Positions 1 to 8,509 of a stretch of 64,000 nt of DNA are shown here, one piece after another. Numbering within the stretch: position 1 is the first letter of the stretch; every line of letters begins with the position of its first letter. The stretch comes from Aestuariibaculum marinum (GTDB lineage Bacteria > Bacteroidota > Bacteroidia > Flavobacteriales > Flavobacteriaceae): assembly GCF_014596975.1 (NCBI RefSeq), contig NZ_JACVXD010000006.1, forward strand, positions 94,538 to 158,537, written 5' to 3'. Made by a program: the position numbers and the translations under genes. The notes beneath the pieces are model-generated. The model did not search any database, was not told the origin of the DNA, and saw nothing but the letters and a program-made list of their open reading frames with translations.

Positions 1-1110
1 AGATGTTGTTCCAGCCGGGTTTGAAAACTTCCGATTGATTTCATTTCCAAATTCTTTCAGACGTTCTACATCAGCCTCAGGAATTAGTCCGTTCGGGTCT
101 GGGGTAATTCCTAAAATAAGCGAACTGTTATGACCAACCGAGTTGTAATACATATCCATTAGGTGTTCTAAAGGAAAAATATGTTCTTCGTCATTCGGTT
201 CCCAAAACCATTCATGGCGCCCGTTATAACCTCTAAGCGGGGCATCGCTCATGGCTGGCATGTAATATTTGCCATTAGGATCTCCTGTCTTTAATAACTC
301 GAAATTGTTTTTAAAAATGACCTCTTGATTGGTAGAATGTGAGTAAGGAAATGGGTAAGTGCCCCAACTAGGATAAGGTACTTTTCCAGATTCGCTGCCA
401 CCCCAACGAATATCTGCGCGTTGCGTGTTGTGATAAAAAATAATATTTTTTTGATGCTTTTCAGCAATAGGTAAAATGTCCGCTCCACCTTGTTCCGGAC
501 CATGCGCCCCGCCGTCGAACCAAACCATAGCCAAATCGCCATATCGAGACATAAGTTCGTCTACCATACCTTCACACATACGGTTGTAATGCTTTTGGCG
601 ATTCTCGGCAAATGTGTCAGTTCCTTGTACTTTAAAATCGTGAATACCATAGAACGAATTCCAACGTATGCCTATGTAAATACCTGGCTTTACGCCATAT
701 TTTCTACAAGATTCAACAAAATCCTTTACAATATCGCCTTTGCCATCTTTCCATTTTACGGCTTTTAAACAATACGGGTTAACATCACTTTGGTACAAGG
801 CAAAACCAGTTTCATGCGTAGCGGTAAGAATCGCTAAATTACAACCAGCATCTTTAACCGATTTAATCCACTGGTCGGTATCAAGTTGTTCAGGGTTGAA
901 GATATTGATGTCCTCAACAGGTGTAATTCTGTTGATTTTTTGGTTGTATTGTTTGTTGTCGAATACATGAAGATCGTAGTGAAAAACTGCAACTAATTCG
1001 GCTTCTTGCCAATTTAATTGAGCTTGTGTTGGAATTGGAACTTCGGTTTGTGCTACCAGCACTTGTATTGAAAGAAATAAAAGAAATAAAGTGGATTTTA
1101 TAAGGGTCAT
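1..1110 (-). CDS. Alpha-L-fucosidase, GH29 (3' end cut by window edge)
   Basis: The reading frame opens at an ATG at 1110 and runs off the left edge with no stop, giving about 370 residues. It starts with a Sec-type signal peptide (MTLIKSTLFLLFLSIQVLVA). The translation has GH29 hallmarks: TATHETGFALYQS near residue 95 and AMVWFDGG near residue 205, where the Asp is the expected retaining nucleophile. GH29 enzymes release alpha-L-fucose from glycans and would act here in the periplasm or on the cell surface. It lies 71 bp downstream of a second, frameshifted GH29 gene and behind a TonB-dependent receptor, all on the same strand, so a joint role in fucosylated glycan use is inferred. The C-terminus is not visible, so accessory domains cannot be judged. 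Confidence 0.88.
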   Translation of the reverse strand, partial: MTLIKSTLFLLFLSIQVLVAQTEVPIPTQAQLNWQEAELVAVFHYDLHVFDNKQYNQKINRITPVEDINIFNPEQLDTDQWIKSVKDAGCNLAILTATHETGFALYQSDVNPYCLKAVKWKDGKGDIVKDFVESCRKYGVKPGIYIGIRWNSFYGIHDFKVQGTDTFAENRQKHYNRMCEGMVDELMSRYGDLAMVWFDGGAHGPEQGGADILPIAEKHQKNIIFYHNTQRADIRWGGSESGKVPYPSWGTYPFPYSHSTNQEVIFKNNFELLKTGDPNGKYYMPAMSDAPLRGYNGRHEWFWEPNDEEHIFPLEHLMDMYYNSVGHNSSLILGITPDPNGLIPEADVERLKEFGNEINRKFSNPAGTTS

Positions 1111-1181
1111 GTAATATGTTTTAAAGAATTAAGGTTGGTTTTATTTTTAATACGTTTCAATTTTAGATATTCCGGAGTTTT

Positions 1182-3084
1182 TTATTCATTAATTTCAGAA
1201 CCGTAAACTTGTAATTTTTTTAAATGAAGGGCCGCAGTAGAGGAGGACTCTACAGAAACTTTTATATATCGCCCTTTAATTCCTGGTAATTCAATACCGG
1301 CATTAAATTGGGTTACCGGAACTTCCCAATGATAAAAGCTTCCTTTTTTATCTTCAATTTTGTTCCAGTTCTCGCCATCTATTGAAACAGATACACTAAA
1401 ATTAAAATCCTTTGTTAAATAATGTTTCTGATTAAAGATATCGAGACCTTTAACATGATAATTTTTTCCTAAATCTATAATTGCAAAAGCTTCTTTTTCT
1501 TCTTTACTATGAAAGGCAAAAGGGCTGTTAAATAGTTTGTTTGAAAATAATAAATTATGGAAACTAGAATCGTCTTCCTGAGATTGTGAACTTATTGTGA
1601 AGGTCGCATTATCCGAAATAACATGGCCGTATAAAGGGTCTGAAAATAACGAGTTAGACATAGCGTCTCCAGTCATTTCGGTAATTATTTTTTTGCATGT
1701 AAGCTCGATAATAATGGTTTCTTCGCTTTTGTTTGCTTTTGAAAGATTAAAAACAATTTCCGATTTGTTTTGAGTAAAGCTTATTTTCCCACCTGTTAGC
1801 ACTTGGGCTTTTTTTATTTTTGAAGCTATTGCAGGTAGCTTTAATGAATTAAGCGATTTATCAGTAATGTGTAGATAAATGGTTTTGTCTTCGTAGGTGC
1901 TTCCTCCCCATTTTTGAGGATACCAAGGGCCTCCTTTAGTATTGTAAATAGATTGTCCGTAGGTTTTCATCCATTGGCCAACGTCTTCCAATCGTTCTAC
2001 TTCGGTATCATCAAATGCGCCATTCCATTGTGACCCCCAACTTAAAAGCATGTTGCCATTTCCGCAGGCTGTAGACGTTATCATTTTTATGATTTTTTCC
2101 TTCGATTTAGGAGGTGTTCCAGAATAAGACCAGGAGTGAGTTAATGTAATGCAACTTTCCCAAGGGCGTTCCTGGTACATGCCAATTTTTTGTTCAGGCG
2201 TATCAAAATCTCCGGGAATTGAAGCGCGATTATTAATTATAATTCCTGGTTGTAATTTGCGTATCATTCTAGTTAATGCTTCAGAGTCCCACATATCGGC
2301 CGTAAACATACCACCCCACCAGGAGGCGTCAAACCAAAAGACATCCACTTTCCCGTAATTCGAACACAATTCTTTAACCACATTAAATTGATATTCTTTG
2401 TATTTATCATGTGTAGGCCCGGGAAGAATTTTTTCAACGCCTAATTTAGCATGGTAATAAGGGGCTTCTTTTTGACGGACAACCAAGGTTGTGTATAGGA
2501 GCATAATCTGGGTGATACCAATCGCGTTGCGAATAATAAACCCCAAATTTCATGTCCGCTTCATGGCAAGCATCGGCGATTTCTTTTAGGTAATCTCTAC
2601 CAAAAGGCGTATTTGTAACTTTGAAATCGGAATATTTTGTATCCCACATATGAAATCCGTCATGATGTTTTGCAATGGTTACAATGTATTTCATGCCTGC
2701 ATCTTTGGCAATTTTCACCCATTGTTTGGCGTCGAAATTCTCAAATTTAAAGTGTTCAGGATAGGTAACCCAAACAGAATCGGCTATTGGACCATGTCCT
2801 TTATCTGGTGCTTTTCTGGTATAGCACATGCCCCAGCTAAGATCTTTTTTAATGTATGTTGAAAGGCCAAAATGGATAAACATACCATATCGAGCATCAT
2901 TAAACCATTGCATGTCTTTTTCAGATGAAAAATTACTAGCATCCCATTCTTCTTCGCTAAAAAATTGAATGTGATTCCATCTTGCATTTTTATCGGTTTT
3001 ATTACCTCGTATTGACCATTGTGCGTTGATAGAATGGAAAGAACCAATTAAAAGAAAGATAAGGGGTGTAAGTTGTTTTGTCAT
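1182..3084 (-). pseudogene. GH29 alpha-L-fucosidase with C-terminal F5/8-type domain, frameshifted
   Basis: Two overlapping frames together make one GH29 enzyme. The N-terminal part (3084 down to about 2473) has a signal peptide, FIHFGLSTY, KHHDGFHMW and FGVYYSQRDWYHPDY. The C-terminal part (about 2472 down to 1182) continues with KVDVFWFDASWWGG, carrying the expected nucleophile Asp, and ends in a discoidin-like (F5/8 type C, CBM32-like) domain (GRYIKVSVESSS). Removing one base from the T5 run at 2469-2473 (A5 in the coding strand) joins the two halves without loss, giving CPSKEAPYYHAKLG across the junction. The lesion is either a recent frameshift or a homopolymer sequencing error; the intact reading on both sides favours a very recent event or an error. 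The gene lies 117 bp downstream of the TonB receptor gene. Confidence 0.85.
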
Positions 3085-3201
3085 AATTTTTAATTGGTTC
3101 GAGAGTGTTTAAAGTATTAGGTTCAATATTATTACTTAGTTCAATGTATTTACCCTTAATTTTTACTATTAAATCTTATTTTTTATAAGAGCAAACATCT
3201 A

Positions 3202-6006
3202 TTAAATTTTGTAGTTTAATTTTAAAAATGTGCCCCTAGGTAATACTGGTACTACAATGAAGCTGGTATTAGGATAGGTTTCAATAAATTCTTTTGTAGC
3301 ACCATTGGCACTGGCACCAAAACTATTGGCTCCGTAAAAATTGGCTAAACCTTCTGAGTTAAAAAGATTTGTTATTAGTAAACTAGTTGAAATGTTGTTT
3401 GATATTTTATATGTCAATCCTAAATCAAAAATACTATAAGCTGGTAGTTGAAAAGCATTAGCCACGTTAGCTTCTCTTTCTCCCATAAATTGCCATTTAA
3501 CAAAACTCGAAACGTCTTTTAACTGGTATTCTGTTGCTAAGTTAAACATGATGTTAGGGTTAAAAGGAAGTTTGTTTCCAGAATAATCGGTAATCATATC
3601 ATCTGTTGTGTTCGCAGTTCCGTTAGCATCGTAAATAGTCCATGATTTGGTTTTAGGGTTCTGAATTACACCATTAAAAGAAAATTTTAAATTTTCTATA
3701 GGAGAGTAAATACTTTCCCATTCTAAACCAATGGTTTCTGAAGTGTTAAATTGGATTGGCGTGTAAAATACAGAGTTGGTGTTTTCATCAAATTCAAAAT
3801 TAGAAGTGCCAATATTTTTAAGTTGACTATAGAACAGAGTTCCAGCAATTGAAAAGGTGCTTAGGTTTGATTTTAATCCCAATTCTATTTGGTTGATCTT
3901 TTGAATTTCACCTTTTTTATTAATTGGAACATTGGTGAAATTATTGAAATAGTAATTTAATTCCGGGGCTTTATTCCCTCTTGACAGCCGAGCGAAAAGT
4001 GCTGTTTTGTTAGAAACTTTATAATTAATTCCTGCGGAATAGGAAATGTAATTATAGGTGTAATTGAATGAGTCGATATCGCCAGTTGGTTTTAAAACAC
4101 TGTTGTCGTAATCGGTATTAGGATTGCCGTCTAAGCCGCCATCTTGCGAAAATGGTTCATAGCCGTCATTACTGCCTTTGTGTGTAATAGATTCAAATCG
4201 AAGTCCGAGGTCCAAGCTCAGACTATTTGAAATATTCCAATAATCATTTGCGAAGGTTGCCAGTTGTGTTATGTTCGCTCTGCTATTTCCAAAGAACAAA
4301 CCACCGTAATTACTAACGCCGTTTTCATCGGACAATGCAATTGTTGGTTCATTTGGGTTTTCTAAAGTAACAGCTAGCATTCTTGGATTGTTTTCATAGG
4401 TTACGAAAGCAAAACTACCTTGCGTAAAAACGGTAGTATTAGATAATCCTGAGGCAAATCCGAAATTTAAATTGTGGTTTTCAAATTGCTTTTTTAAAGT
4501 AAGTTGCTGAATTAATTCATCGGTTTCATTGTCTTTCAGCCATGTTGATGTGCCCATAATAGCATCGTTAGGAAGCCGACCTTCTGTTAAATATTGAAAT
4601 GGTTCGCCATTTAAAATGCCACTATTGTCTATTCTGGCTAATTCATTTCCAGATTGAGCATTTCTAAAAACAATCTGACCTATGGGGAATTGTGCACCTG
4701 TTATAAAGTAGGCTAACGGATTGCTTAAAGAAACAAAAGCATTGCTAATAGATGTTTGCCAGTTGGCGTTTTTAGCTGAAATTTTAATATTGTTTTTAAT
4801 CGTCCAGTTCTTACCTAGCTTTTGAGATAGGTCTATGCCGAATGTGTAATCTTGCGCATGTAAACCTTCACCTGGATTAAAATTATTTGATGAAGATAAG
4901 TTTCTGCCATCCGGAATAGAAGTGTTAAATTCGGGCATCATTAGGGCTGTCGATTTAAAACTTTGTCCGAAAACTGGTTGCGGATTCCTCCAATTTGTTG
5001 CAGCAACACCTGTGTAGCGATTGGTTTTGTCGTTTAGAAGTTTTCCGTAGAATTTAAAATAGCCTCGACTATTTTCTTTTAAAAGGTTGAATTTAAACTG
5101 TCCTCCTTTACTAAATGTGAAATCGGTATTTCTGGCGCCATCATCCTGTCTGTAGTGTCCGCCGGTGTTCACATACCAGTTGTTTCCTAAAGGGCTACCA
5201 ATTGAAGCATCGATTTTGTAAGACATATTGTTATTCCCTTGAATACCGGATTGTAGTTGAATATCCCCTCCTAAAGCATTTCTTTTTTTGTGAGAGATAA
5301 AGTTAAAAATACCGCCGGGAGTATTCATAGCAGTAATAGAAGAGCTTCCGCCTCTAATAACTTCGAGTTTAGATGTTGTTATGTCATTTCTAAAAAACAA
5401 ATCAGGTGCATAGTAAGAATGCTGAACAAGGCTTATAGGGAGTCCGTCCTCCTGAAGAGATACATAATACCAGCCCATATCGTCTTCAGCAGATGCCGAA
5501 ATACCGCGTGTGTAAACCTTTGTGAAAACTTCGCCTGCAGAAGCATCGGTAAACAGACCTGGAATATTTTGAAGTATTTGAGCTGTTCCGCGAGGTGCGA
5601 TTTTTGATAACTCTTTTTGGTCCAGAGAACTAATAGAAGTGCTTGATTCTAATTTGGTTTTGGTATTGAAATTTCCAGTAATCACAACAGTCTCAAGATT
5701 TAGTAAGTCGTCCTCTAGAATATACGATAGCTTTAAATCTTTATTGTTAATTTTAATGGAATCCATTGCAGGTTTATAGCCTAAATGACTTATGGAAAGA
5801 AAATAGGTTCCATTGGGAATGCTTGTCAACTTATAGGCATCTTTTGTGCTAAAATTATAAGAAGATACAGAGGGCGAAAAGTCTACTTTTGCTTCCTTAA
5901 GATCTATTCCGTTACTGTTTTTTACAGATATAGTAATTTGATTTTGAGAGGTTATTTTTAAGGAATAGAAAATAACAAAAAGCAAAAAAAGTATGCTGTT
6001 TTTCAC
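3202..6006 (-). CDS. TonB-dependent outer-membrane receptor
   Basis: This 934-residue protein has a signal peptide (MKNSILFLLFVIFYSLKITS), then a carboxypeptidase-regulatory-like beta-sandwich (about residues 21-100) common in Bacteroidota receptors. A plug domain follows (about 110-240, with IPGLFTDASAGEVFTKVYTRG and KLEVIRGGSSSITAMNTPGG), and then a long 22-strand-type barrel ending in the aromatic-containing LKLNYKI. Such receptors import bulky ligands, including oligosaccharides, siderophores and cobalamin, using TonB energy. No SusD-like lipoprotein gene is next to it, so it is not a canonical SusCD pair. The two fucosidase genes downstream on the same strand suggest a glycan ligand, but a metal chelate cannot be excluded. 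It is the first gene of its cluster. Confidence 0.9.
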   Translation of the reverse strand: MKNSILFLLFVIFYSLKITSQNQITISVKNSNGIDLKEAKVDFSPSVSSYNFSTKDAYKLTSIPNGTYFLSISHLGYKPAMDSIKINNKDLKLSYILEDDLLNLETVVITGNFNTKTKLESSTSISSLDQKELSKIAPRGTAQILQNIPGLFTDASAGEVFTKVYTRGISASAEDDMGWYYVSLQEDGLPISLVQHSYYAPDLFFRNDITTSKLEVIRGGSSSITAMNTPGGIFNFISHKKRNALGGDIQLQSGIQGNNNMSYKIDASIGSPLGNNWYVNTGGHYRQDDGARNTDFTFSKGGQFKFNLLKENSRGYFKFYGKLLNDKTNRYTGVAATNWRNPQPVFGQSFKSTALMMPEFNTSIPDGRNLSSSNNFNPGEGLHAQDYTFGIDLSQKLGKNWTIKNNIKISAKNANWQTSISNAFVSLSNPLAYFITGAQFPIGQIVFRNAQSGNELARIDNSGILNGEPFQYLTEGRLPNDAIMGTSTWLKDNETDELIQQLTLKKQFENHNLNFGFASGLSNTTVFTQGSFAFVTYENNPRMLAVTLENPNEPTIALSDENGVSNYGGLFFGNSRANITQLATFANDYWNISNSLSLDLGLRFESITHKGSNDGYEPFSQDGGLDGNPNTDYDNSVLKPTGDIDSFNYTYNYISYSAGINYKVSNKTALFARLSRGNKAPELNYYFNNFTNVPINKKGEIQKINQIELGLKSNLSTFSIAGTLFYSQLKNIGTSNFEFDENTNSVFYTPIQFNTSETIGLEWESIYSPIENLKFSFNGVIQNPKTKSWTIYDANGTANTTDDMITDYSGNKLPFNPNIMFNLATEYQLKDVSSFVKWQFMGEREANVANAFQLPAYSIFDLGLTYKISNNISTSLLITNLFNSEGLANFYGANSFGASANGATKEFIETYPNTSFIVVPVLPRGTFLKLNYKI

Positions 6007-6244
6007 GTAGTTTTAAGTTAGAATTTGTGGTTAGTTGTCAAGAAACAAATATATAAATAAACCAATATGATAATTTGGTCAATTTTACCTTTAAAATTTA
6101 AGGTGGTTAAGGGAGTGTTTGAATATGTTTTTTTGAGGAATTTTCAATGAAATTGCCTTGTAGTAAGTTATTTGTGATGTAAAAAAATGAATAAGGGGTG
6201 TTTTGATAATTTTTCTATAAAAATCTAATTTTTTTACAAAGGGC

Positions 6245-6277
6245 TTTGTTTTAGTTTAAAAAAATTATGTAATATTG
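6245..6277 (+). promoter_or_regulatory. Candidate promoter of the arginine operon leader
   Basis: TTTG at 6245-6248 and TAATATTG at 6270-6277 resemble the Bacteroidota -33 (TTTG) and -7 (TAnnTTTG) elements. The spacer of 21 bp is slightly long and the -7 box has one mismatch. Transcription would start near 6284, about 45 bp before the leader ORF. Confidence 0.4.
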
Positions 6278-6294
6278 TACCATCTAGTTAACGA

Positions 6295-6426
6295 AAGGGG
6301 CTTAGGCCGACGATTTAGAGTTACTATTATGAAAACGTCAAATTATATTATTACAGAAATTAATGCTCACTTCTTGAGCATGTTATTTAACACTTTTATT
6401 CCTGCACGTCGTTTTCGCCGCCCCTT
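6295..6426 (+). promoter_or_regulatory. Long-range RNA pairing that encloses the Arg leader ORF
   Basis: AAGGGGC (6295-6301) is complementary to GCCCCTT (6420-6426), GGC (6305-6307) to GCC (6417-6419), and CGACG (6308-6312) to CGTCG (6407-6411). These make 15 nested pairs with two small bulges. The 3' arm is the Arg-codon cluster of the leader peptide, so a ribosome working through these codons would melt the structure. The segment is unusually GC-rich for this genome. The functional reading is inferred. Confidence 0.5.
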
Positions 6427-6436
6427 GAGGGTTTAA
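6329..6436 (+). CDS. Putative arginine leader peptide (35 aa)
   Basis: A 35-codon ORF starts with MKTSNYIITEINAHF and ends with IPARRFRRPLRV. Arg occupies residues 27, 28, 30, 31 and 34, encoded CGT CGT TTT CGC CGC CCC TTG AGG, while the first 26 residues contain none. It stands alone in the leader of an operon that makes arginine. This is the pattern expected of a ribosome-stalling leader peptide that senses charged tRNA-Arg. The bases coding for the Arg cluster (6407-6426) can also pair with 6295-6312 upstream of the ORF. I infer regulation from codon content and position. I cannot show translation, and no textbook terminator follows. Confidence 0.6.
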   Translation: MKTSNYIITEINAHFLSMLFNTFIPARRFRRPLRV

Positions 6437-6626
6437 TATTTATTTTTGAGGTAGGTGTGCCCTGCTTCTCCAAGAGAAAAGAATCCATTTAAGTTTACCT
6501 AAATTTAACTCACTTTCAAAGTGTTATATTATTATTTTAGGCTAAATTCTTTTAATTTTATTCGGATTCAAAAGACAAGCAACAAAATTTAAATCATAAT
6601 ATTTTATTTATAACCTAGATTGGTTT

Positions 6627-7253
6627 ATGAAAAACATTGAGGTATTAATTGCCAATAAATCACATACTAAGTATGCAGAAATTATCTGCGAAACCATTGC
6701 AGAATCAGCCGCTGTTAGGGGGACTGGTATCGCTAGGCGTACTCCTGAGTATATCACAAAAAAGTTGGAAAACGGCAACGCTGTTATTGCCCTTGAAGGT
6801 GATAAGTTTGCGGGCTTTTGTTATATAGAGCTTTGGGGGCATGGTAAGTTTGTGGCTAACTCAGGGTTAATTGTACATCCTGATTTCAGGAACGTAGGTT
6901 TGGCAAAAAAGATAAAGCATAAAATCTTTAAGCACTCTAGAACAAAATTTCCTGATGCTAAAGTCTTCAGTATAACAACCGGTTTAGCTGTAATGAAAAT
7001 GAACAGCGATTTAGGGTATAAGCCCGTGCCATTTTCAGAGCTAACCGATGATTCTACGTTTTGGGATGGCTGTCAAACTTGTAGAAATTACGATGTGTTA
7101 ACACGAACTAATAGAAAAATGTGTTTGTGTACAGGTATGCTTTACGACCCAAAAGCAAAAGAAGAAAAACATAAAAAAGTAAAAGAAAAGGTTTTCAACA
7201 GATTAAAACATATCAAAGAAACCATGTTCTTAAAAAAAAAAGATCAAAAGTAA
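6627..7253 (+). CDS. GNAT N-acyltransferase, candidate N-acylglutamate synthase of the arginine pathway
   Basis: This 208-residue protein has a GNAT fold signature: the acyl-CoA loop HPDFRNVGLAKKIK (residues 84-97, matching R-x-x-G-x-A) and a beta strand before it (FAGFCYIELW). It is the first gene of the arginine operon, 8 bp ahead of argG. No other gene in the operon could acylate glutamate, so it is the natural candidate for that first step. In Bacteroidota with succinylated intermediates the donor would be succinyl-CoA. The C-terminal third is unusual for GNATs: Cys149, Cys152, Cys166 and Cys168 (CxxC and CxC) could bind zinc, and a Lys-rich tail follows. The GNAT fold is clear; the substrate is inferred from context only. 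Confidence 0.75.
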   Translation: MKNIEVLIANKSHTKYAEIICETIAESAAVRGTGIARRTPEYITKKLENGNAVIALEGDKFAGFCYIELWGHGKFVANSGLIVHPDFRNVGLAKKIKHKIFKHSRTKFPDAKVFSITTGLAVMKMNSDLGYKPVPFSELTDDSTFWDGCQTCRNYDVLTRTNRKMCLCTGMLYDPKAKEEKHKKVKEKVFNRLKHIKETMFLKKKDQK

Positions 7254-7261
7254 TATAACAG

Positions 7262-8440
7262 ATGAAAAAATTAGTAATTGCCTATAGTGGCGGGTTAGAT
7301 ACCTCATATTGCGCCGTAAGCCTATCTAAAGAATATGATGTACATGCTGTAAGTGTAAACACTGGCGGATTTACCAAAGCCGAGATAGATAAAATTGAGG
7401 CAAACGCCTATAAAATGGGGGTAACAACCTATAAAAATATAGATGCTGTAGCAACGTTTTATCAAAAAGTAGTGAAGTACTTAATTTTTGGAAACGTTTT
7501 AAAAAACAACACGTATCCATTATCTGTAAGTGCCGAACGTATCATTCAGGCCATTGAAATTATCGAATACGCAAAAAGTATTGATGCCGAGTATATTGCT
7601 CATGGTAGTACAGGTGCTGGTAACGATCAGGTGCGTTTTGATATGATTTTTCAAACGCTGGCACCAGAGATTGAAATCATTACACCAATTAGAGATCAAA
7701 AATTAACAAGACAGGAAGAAATCGATTATTTAAAAGCTAATGGTATCGATATGTCTTGGGAAAAGGCGAAATATTCCATCAACAAGGGACTTTGGGGAAC
7801 TAGTGTTGGAGGTTCAGAAACTTTAACGTCTGAAAAACCGTTGCCAGGTGAAGCATACCCGTCTCAGTTAAAACATTCAGAGGAAGAAAAAGTAAAATTA
7901 ACCTTTGAAAAAGGAGAGTTGGTAGCTGTTAATGGTATTGAAAACGATCCGGAGATCAATATTGAAACCTTAAACAATTTAGCATCAGCCTATGCCATTG
8001 GTAGAGATATTCACGTGGGTGATACTATTGTTGGTATTAAAGGGCGTGTAGGTTTTGAGGCCGCGGCAGCATTAATTACTATTAAGGCACATCATTTATT
8101 AGAAAAGCACACGCTTACCAAGTGGCAATTACAGCACAAGGAATATATAGCAAGTTTCTACGGGATGCATTTACACGAGGGCTTGTATTTAGATCCTGTA
8201 ATGCGCGATATGGAAGCTTTTTTACAAAGCAGTCAGGACAAAGTGAGTGGGGATGTAACAGTTACTTTAAAACCTTATCACTTTACTTTAGATGGTATTT
8301 CATCAGAGCATGATTTAATGAGTGCGAAGTTTGGAAGCTACGGTGAAGAAAATAAAGGATGGACAGCTGATGAGGCTAAAGGATTTATTAAAATTTTCGG
8401 AAACCAGAATAAAATTTATCAACAGGTAAATTCAAACTAA
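7262..8440 (+). CDS. argG: Argininosuccinate synthase
   Basis: This 392-residue enzyme joins citrulline and aspartate with ATP, the penultimate step of arginine synthesis. The N-type ATP pyrophosphatase P-loop is plain at residues 5-14 (AYSGGLDTSY). HGSTGAGNDQVRF near residue 117 and SVGGSETLTSEKPLP near residue 180 match the family's citrulline and aspartate binding segments. The length is close to the usual 400. The start at 7262 is supported by the immediate MKKLVIAYSGG opening. It sits between the GNAT gene (8-bp gap) and argC in the same direction. The cytoplasmic location is expected from the lack of a signal peptide. Confidence 0.96.
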   Translation: MKKLVIAYSGGLDTSYCAVSLSKEYDVHAVSVNTGGFTKAEIDKIEANAYKMGVTTYKNIDAVATFYQKVVKYLIFGNVLKNNTYPLSVSAERIIQAIEIIEYAKSIDAEYIAHGSTGAGNDQVRFDMIFQTLAPEIEIITPIRDQKLTRQEEIDYLKANGIDMSWEKAKYSINKGLWGTSVGGSETLTSEKPLPGEAYPSQLKHSEEEKVKLTFEKGELVAVNGIENDPEINIETLNNLASAYAIGRDIHVGDTIVGIKGRVGFEAAAALITIKAHHLLEKHTLTKWQLQHKEYIASFYGMHLHEGLYLDPVMRDMEAFLQSSQDKVSGDVTVTLKPYHFTLDGISSEHDLMSAKFGSYGEENKGWTADEAKGFIKIFGNQNKIYQQVNSN

Positions 8441-8509
8441 AAATAACCCGGTCTTGAGATACTGAACTCATTTCAGCAACTCAATCAAATGGTTGAAAAA
8501 CAAATAAAA

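Larger units (their letters stand above)
6007..6626. other. 620-bp intergenic region: divergent promoters and arginine operon leader
   Basis: This gap separates the leftward TonB receptor gene from the rightward arginine operon. Positions 6007-6240 are AT-rich and hold nothing I can name beyond the presumed receptor promoter. Positions 6245-6626 hold a candidate promoter, a 35-codon Arg-rich ORF (6329-6436) and roughly 190 bp of structured, untranslated sequence before the first operon gene. A small hairpin, CACTT-TCA-AAGTG, at 6501-6513 is followed by a T-rich but interrupted tract; I do not regard it as a confident terminator. Confidence 0.6.

Noticed and set aside
490-970. Open frames on the plus strand opposite the first fucosidase
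   Set aside because: They lie antisense to a gene with clear GH29 motifs, have no homology that I recognise and have no start signals. They are shadow frames.
6501-6513. Hairpin CACTT-TCA-AAGTG followed by T-rich sequence, as the terminator of an Arg attenuator
   Set aside because: The stem has only five pairs and the T tract is broken by As. I cannot claim it as an intrinsic terminator.
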